Below are positions 60,630 through 64,000 of a stretch of 64,000 bases of DNA, piece by piece (positions within the stretch are counted from its first letter, which is position 1; each line of letters starts with the position of its first letter). The stretch is taken from NCBI GenBank assembly GCA_030280995.1, contig JASXTE010000001.1:24375106-24439105 (forward strand). Direction: 5' to 3'. Position numbers and translations under genes: made by a program. Origin of the DNA: Hemileia vastatrix. Lineage: Eukaryota > Basidiomycota > Pucciniomycetes > Pucciniales > Zaghouaniaceae. Below the pieces are notes generated by a model. That model did not search any database and had not been told where the DNA came from. It saw nothing but the letters and a program-made list of their open reading frames with translations.

Positions 60630-63600
60630 TGTTTCAGATACAATTGTATATCTACCACAGTCAAATAAATTGAATTTGGAAGATCTTTATAGCCAAAAGA
60701 GAATGTGGCAAGTAGCAAAACTTTCTCTAATCCATCATTTAAGCAAAGAAGGTTGTACTCAATTTTTGTGTGACAAAATCAGAAAACTAAAACTTCTTAG
60801 TGATGCAGGTAAACTAGATACTAGTAGGATCATCAGTCTAATTCCCCTTTCTATAGAGACAGTTTTTAATCTATTGCAACTTAATCCATTATTCGTCACC
60901 AAGACATGCTGTGCTAAGTGCTTTGCTCTTTATGAGTATAACCCAAAACACTAAACATCAATGTTATCTTTTACTAAAAGGTTTTATTCATCCTCAAAGC
61001 GCTATTTGAAAGATTTAGAAAAGAGAGAAGAGATTTTCAATTGTGATGAAAGTTTGTATTTGGATAAGTACAAACAAGAAGAAGAAATCTACCATCCTTG
61101 TAAAACATTTCATCACAACAGTTTGGTTGACTAGCTTTCAGGAAAGCTTCAACTAATCAAATTCAAGATGCTGATTGAGAAAAAAAATGATTTTCTAGAA
61201 AACATGGAAATGGATGTGATGAAAGATTTATATGATGGTTTTGTATGGAAAAGTTTTCCAGATAATTCTACAACTCAAAATAGAAGTGTTGATGAATACA
61301 AAAAAACACGAGGTATTTTAATTTTTAGTTTATATGTTGACTGGTTTAGGGCAGGTGGCAATCGTACTGGAGGTCATCAGAAATATGTGGTAATATCCTG
61401 TTGGTGTGTATGAACTTACCTCCAGAAGATCAATACAAAACCAAAAATATATTTTTGTATGCTATTATTCCTGGTCCAACTGAGCCAAAAATTGAAAAAA
61501 TAAATTATCTTCTGAAGCCTCTTGTCAATGAAATACTCTATGGGATGGAATATTTATTGAAAAAACACCTCACTATCCACAAGGCCAAAAACAATGGCTG
61601 CATTATTCTCTTTAATAGGAGAAATTCCTGCAATACAAAAGATTTCTGGTTTTGCAAGGCACTCAGCCACTAAGTTCTTCTCTGTCTGTAATATTTCAAA
61701 AGATAAATTTGGTGAGAATCAAGTTGAAAATTTTTCCTTACATACTCATGAGGAACAAATGTACTGGGAAGAGAAGTAGAGAAAGTGTTGGTCACACTTG
61801 GAGTGGGTATCTATTGTTAGGAGTCATGGGGTTCAATAGAGAGAGCTGAATAACCTTTTATATTGGCATCCTACTGAGTATTTCTTAATTGAATTGATGC
61901 ATTCACACATGCTTGGAAATCTTAAAGATCACAGTCTAAATATTTATCTAATACAAAATGCCGCAATTGACCTAGAAAAAAAGCTGAAAAAGGAAAAAAA
62001 TTGGCATATGAGAAGAGACAATTATGATGCATGTTCTAATGTATTTCTAAATAAGCAATAAAAAAATAGAAGCAGCTTAATCAGCAGTGATGCTGATAAT
62101 ATTGAACCAATGGGACGGCATAAAAGATTACAATATACAAGTAAAACAAGACAGTCAAAAACATATCTCGGAATGGATAGTAGAGGAGTTGAATCAAAAG
62201 GATCAAACAGCAGGACAAAGTCATCAAGTTCTGAATATTACCTTCAAACCTTAGAGTTTGGCTCAGAACATGCTTCTGGAAGAGGAAGTGGAAATTCGAC
62301 CTATAACTTAAGGCAAATGATTATTAGCATATCTAAAATTGAAAGATCTAATTCATCCTTTGAGAATATTAGAAGTAAGGAAGATAAAAAGAAGGGAAAA
62401 GAAAAAGAGAGAATAAGAACTAGAAATACACAATTTTCAGCCACTGAGCTAGAGGCAGTGTGGAATGTGATTGAGCAAACAAAAAAACCCTCCTGTATTT
62501 CACAAGTGCCAAAAAAAGTAGGATCTAAAAAGTCAGGTTCCCTCAAAGATTCTGAGTGGCATGTAATTTATACTGTTTACTTTCCTTTGTCATTTTTACT
62601 CCTTTGGGTAGAAAAATTAAATCAAGCCAAGACATCAGCAACTTCAGAACACAAACCTAGAGAATATTATCTTCTCAAATCACTCACCACTTTATGTATA
62701 ATTACCAACTTTTTGATTTTAAAAAATATATCCACCAATGAAGTTGATGAATTAAAACAACTGCTATTGGAGTATTGTAACTGCTTGGAAGAAGGTTTGA
62801 AAAATATCAGCTTTAAGCCAAATCTGCATTTCACTCAACATTTTTCAGAAATGATTAAACATTTTGGTCTACCTGTAGGTATGGCTACTTGGGCTGCTGA
62901 AAGAGTTAATGGTATTTTATCAGAAATTCTAAACAATCATCATCCAGGTATTTAGTTTGGTAAATGGGTGCTTAAATACAAAAATTATCTAATTTATTTT
63001 TATTGAACATAGAAGAAATACCACAGACCATGCTCAAGCACTGGCATTGAAAGTCTAGGGTATTGGAGCTAAGTGAAGCTGATGATGATGCTCAGTATGG
63101 ATCTGATATTAAAAAAATTGAACACAGTACAAAAAAAGACATAAACATTTACCTGAATAATTATTTACAAAATGGGTAAGGGCACACTTGAGAAAAGAGA
63201 CATCTAAACAGGCTTTGTTACCATCAGAGAAGGTAGGAGACCAGGTAGTTGAAAATGTAGCAAGCATATTGGTCCATGAAAAACATTATACAACTCATGA
63301 ACATAATCCTGGGAATTCTACCATTGAATTATACTTAGGAAAAGATATTCAGTTTGGGAATATTTATCAGCTTTTAAGTTCAAAGGATGATAATGAAAAA
63401 GTCTATCTAATTGTAAGTCCATTTAAAGAGCTAATACCAGAAGATACAAAAAAGGATCCCTATGAGGGGTTTTCACAAGTGCATTCCTGTTTAGTAACAG
63501 TAGAAAAAGCGACACAAATTTTTTTAAAACAAAAATTAATTATTGGACATGTGGCCACTTTACAGCACTAAAGGGGAATGTTTGAAATAAAGTACAATGT

Positions 63601-63650
63601 TATCACTGCTGTTGGACTTCAGACACTAGTAAGTAAAAAAATTAAACAAC
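60630..63650 (+). pseudogene. CACTA/CMC (Plavaka-like) transposase, decayed
   Basis: Collinear blocks of this transposase family can be read. There is an N-terminal part with a CCAKC knuckle (about 60908), an FHHNSLVD block with a TAG in place of Trp near 61134, and the first acidic block LYVDWFRAGGN at about 61330-61360. Then come MNLPPE and IPGPTEP at about 61408-61480, a GEIPAIQKISGFARHSA block at about 61620-61670 (the family usually has Asp-Leu-Pro-Ala), FKPNLHFTQHF at about 62815-62845, ATWAAERVNG with the likely catalytic Glu near 62900, and a C-terminal domain at 63188-63571. The longest ORF is 62110-62955. Several stops, frame changes and probable introns (donor near 62948) separate the blocks. 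The enzyme would cut and join TIR ends; as read it is inactive. Confidence 0.75.
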
Positions 63651-64000
63651 ATGGAAATTTTATTTTTATTAATATATTTGAAATTATTAAGGATTGGTAA
63701 GAATTTGGATGATTTGGAATGTTTGTAATAGATTTTTGGAACAGCTAGATGCAAGATTAATAAATAAAACTTTTTGAGATTTTGCCTAAGTGTTTAAGCA
63801 AACAATAAAAAGGGCATTATTTACGGTTTATAAACCCTGCTATTAATGAGTGAAATTTTTTTGCAAATTTAATTTCAACTAAAAGGAATTCAATGTACTA
63901 TACAAAGTCTATGTATACTTGAAAAATATTATAAATAGCTCAGAACCAGGGTTGAAAACTCTAAGGACCATATTTTGCAAGCCAATAAAACTGAGTTTTC
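63651..64000. other. AT-rich tail of the window
   Basis: No gene and no inverted copy of the CACCATGGGAAATC end is visible, so the right terminus of the transposon is not here. Confidence 0.5.

Larger units (their letters stand above)
54849..64000 (+). mobile_element. Left end and body of a large TIR transposon, right end outside window
   Basis: The end CACCATGGGAAATCAGGGGGTGAA matches the terminal repeat of the 11.3-kb element, and about 185 bp inside lies TTGAGCAGAGCTT, found at a similar depth in that element's right end. Downstream are an SNF2-like helicase pseudogene and a CMC/CACTA-type transposase pseudogene. Because another related end lies at 53973 and no right end is visible, assigning these genes to this particular element is an inference. 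Confidence 0.5.

Overview
The window reads as a gene-poor, AT-rich stretch of a fungal nuclear genome, most likely a rust fungus (Pucciniales) or a close relative. This is inferred from four things: several families of LTR retrotransposons including a chromodomain Ty3 element, a CACTA/CMC transposase of the Plavaka-like type, short (51-74 bp) GT-AG introns, and a small intron-bearing secreted cysteine-rich protein gene of the kind rust fungi carry. No rRNA, tRNA or CRISPR was seen. Almost everything is transposable element in nested layers, and the only apparently intact gene I can support is the secreted protein at 24756-25263.

Region 1-17.9 kb is one Ty1/copia element (A, 183-17891, target duplication AATAG). 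It has been split by an 11.3-kb inverted-repeat DNA transposon (1957-13293, target duplication TAT) and by a 1.1-kb solo LTR (13394-14508). The DNA transposon has no visible transposase. It is filled with a tandem array of about 610-bp monomers, each carrying a near-perfect 40-46 bp palindrome, and it hosts a Ty3 solo LTR (4502-5669, duplication AGATG) and a 261-bp MITE (12225-12485, duplication CAT). Region 18.7-24.0 kb is a second copy of the same copia family (B, minus strand, duplication CGAAT).

Region 24-30.7 kb holds the secreted-protein gene, a 201-bp MITE, and a decayed Myb/SANT-like gene with two recognisable introns, cut in frame by a solo LTR (27814-29090, duplication GGGCA). Region 30.7-39.6 kb is a complete Ty3/gypsy chromovirus-type element (duplication CAAAT, two 1177-bp LTRs) whose gag-pol lies in one frame with six nonsense codons and no frameshift.

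Region 39.6-54 kb has a short tandem repeat and an old solo LTR split by a third copia element (C, minus strand). Element C is itself split by another solo LTR (45730-47224). Beyond it lies a long AT-rich stretch with one unrecognised ORF. Region 54-64 kb opens with two terminal ends of the same TIR superfamily as the 11.3-kb element. It then carries a decayed SNF2/Rad5-like helicase gene, unrecognised minus-strand ORFs and a decayed CMC/CACTA-type transposase. No matching right end lies inside the window.

Most lesions that can be read are nonsense codons explainable by C-to-T or G-to-A change, and CpG has been lost from an older copy of one LTR relative to a younger one. This suggests cytosine-deamination decay (methylation-linked or RIP-like).
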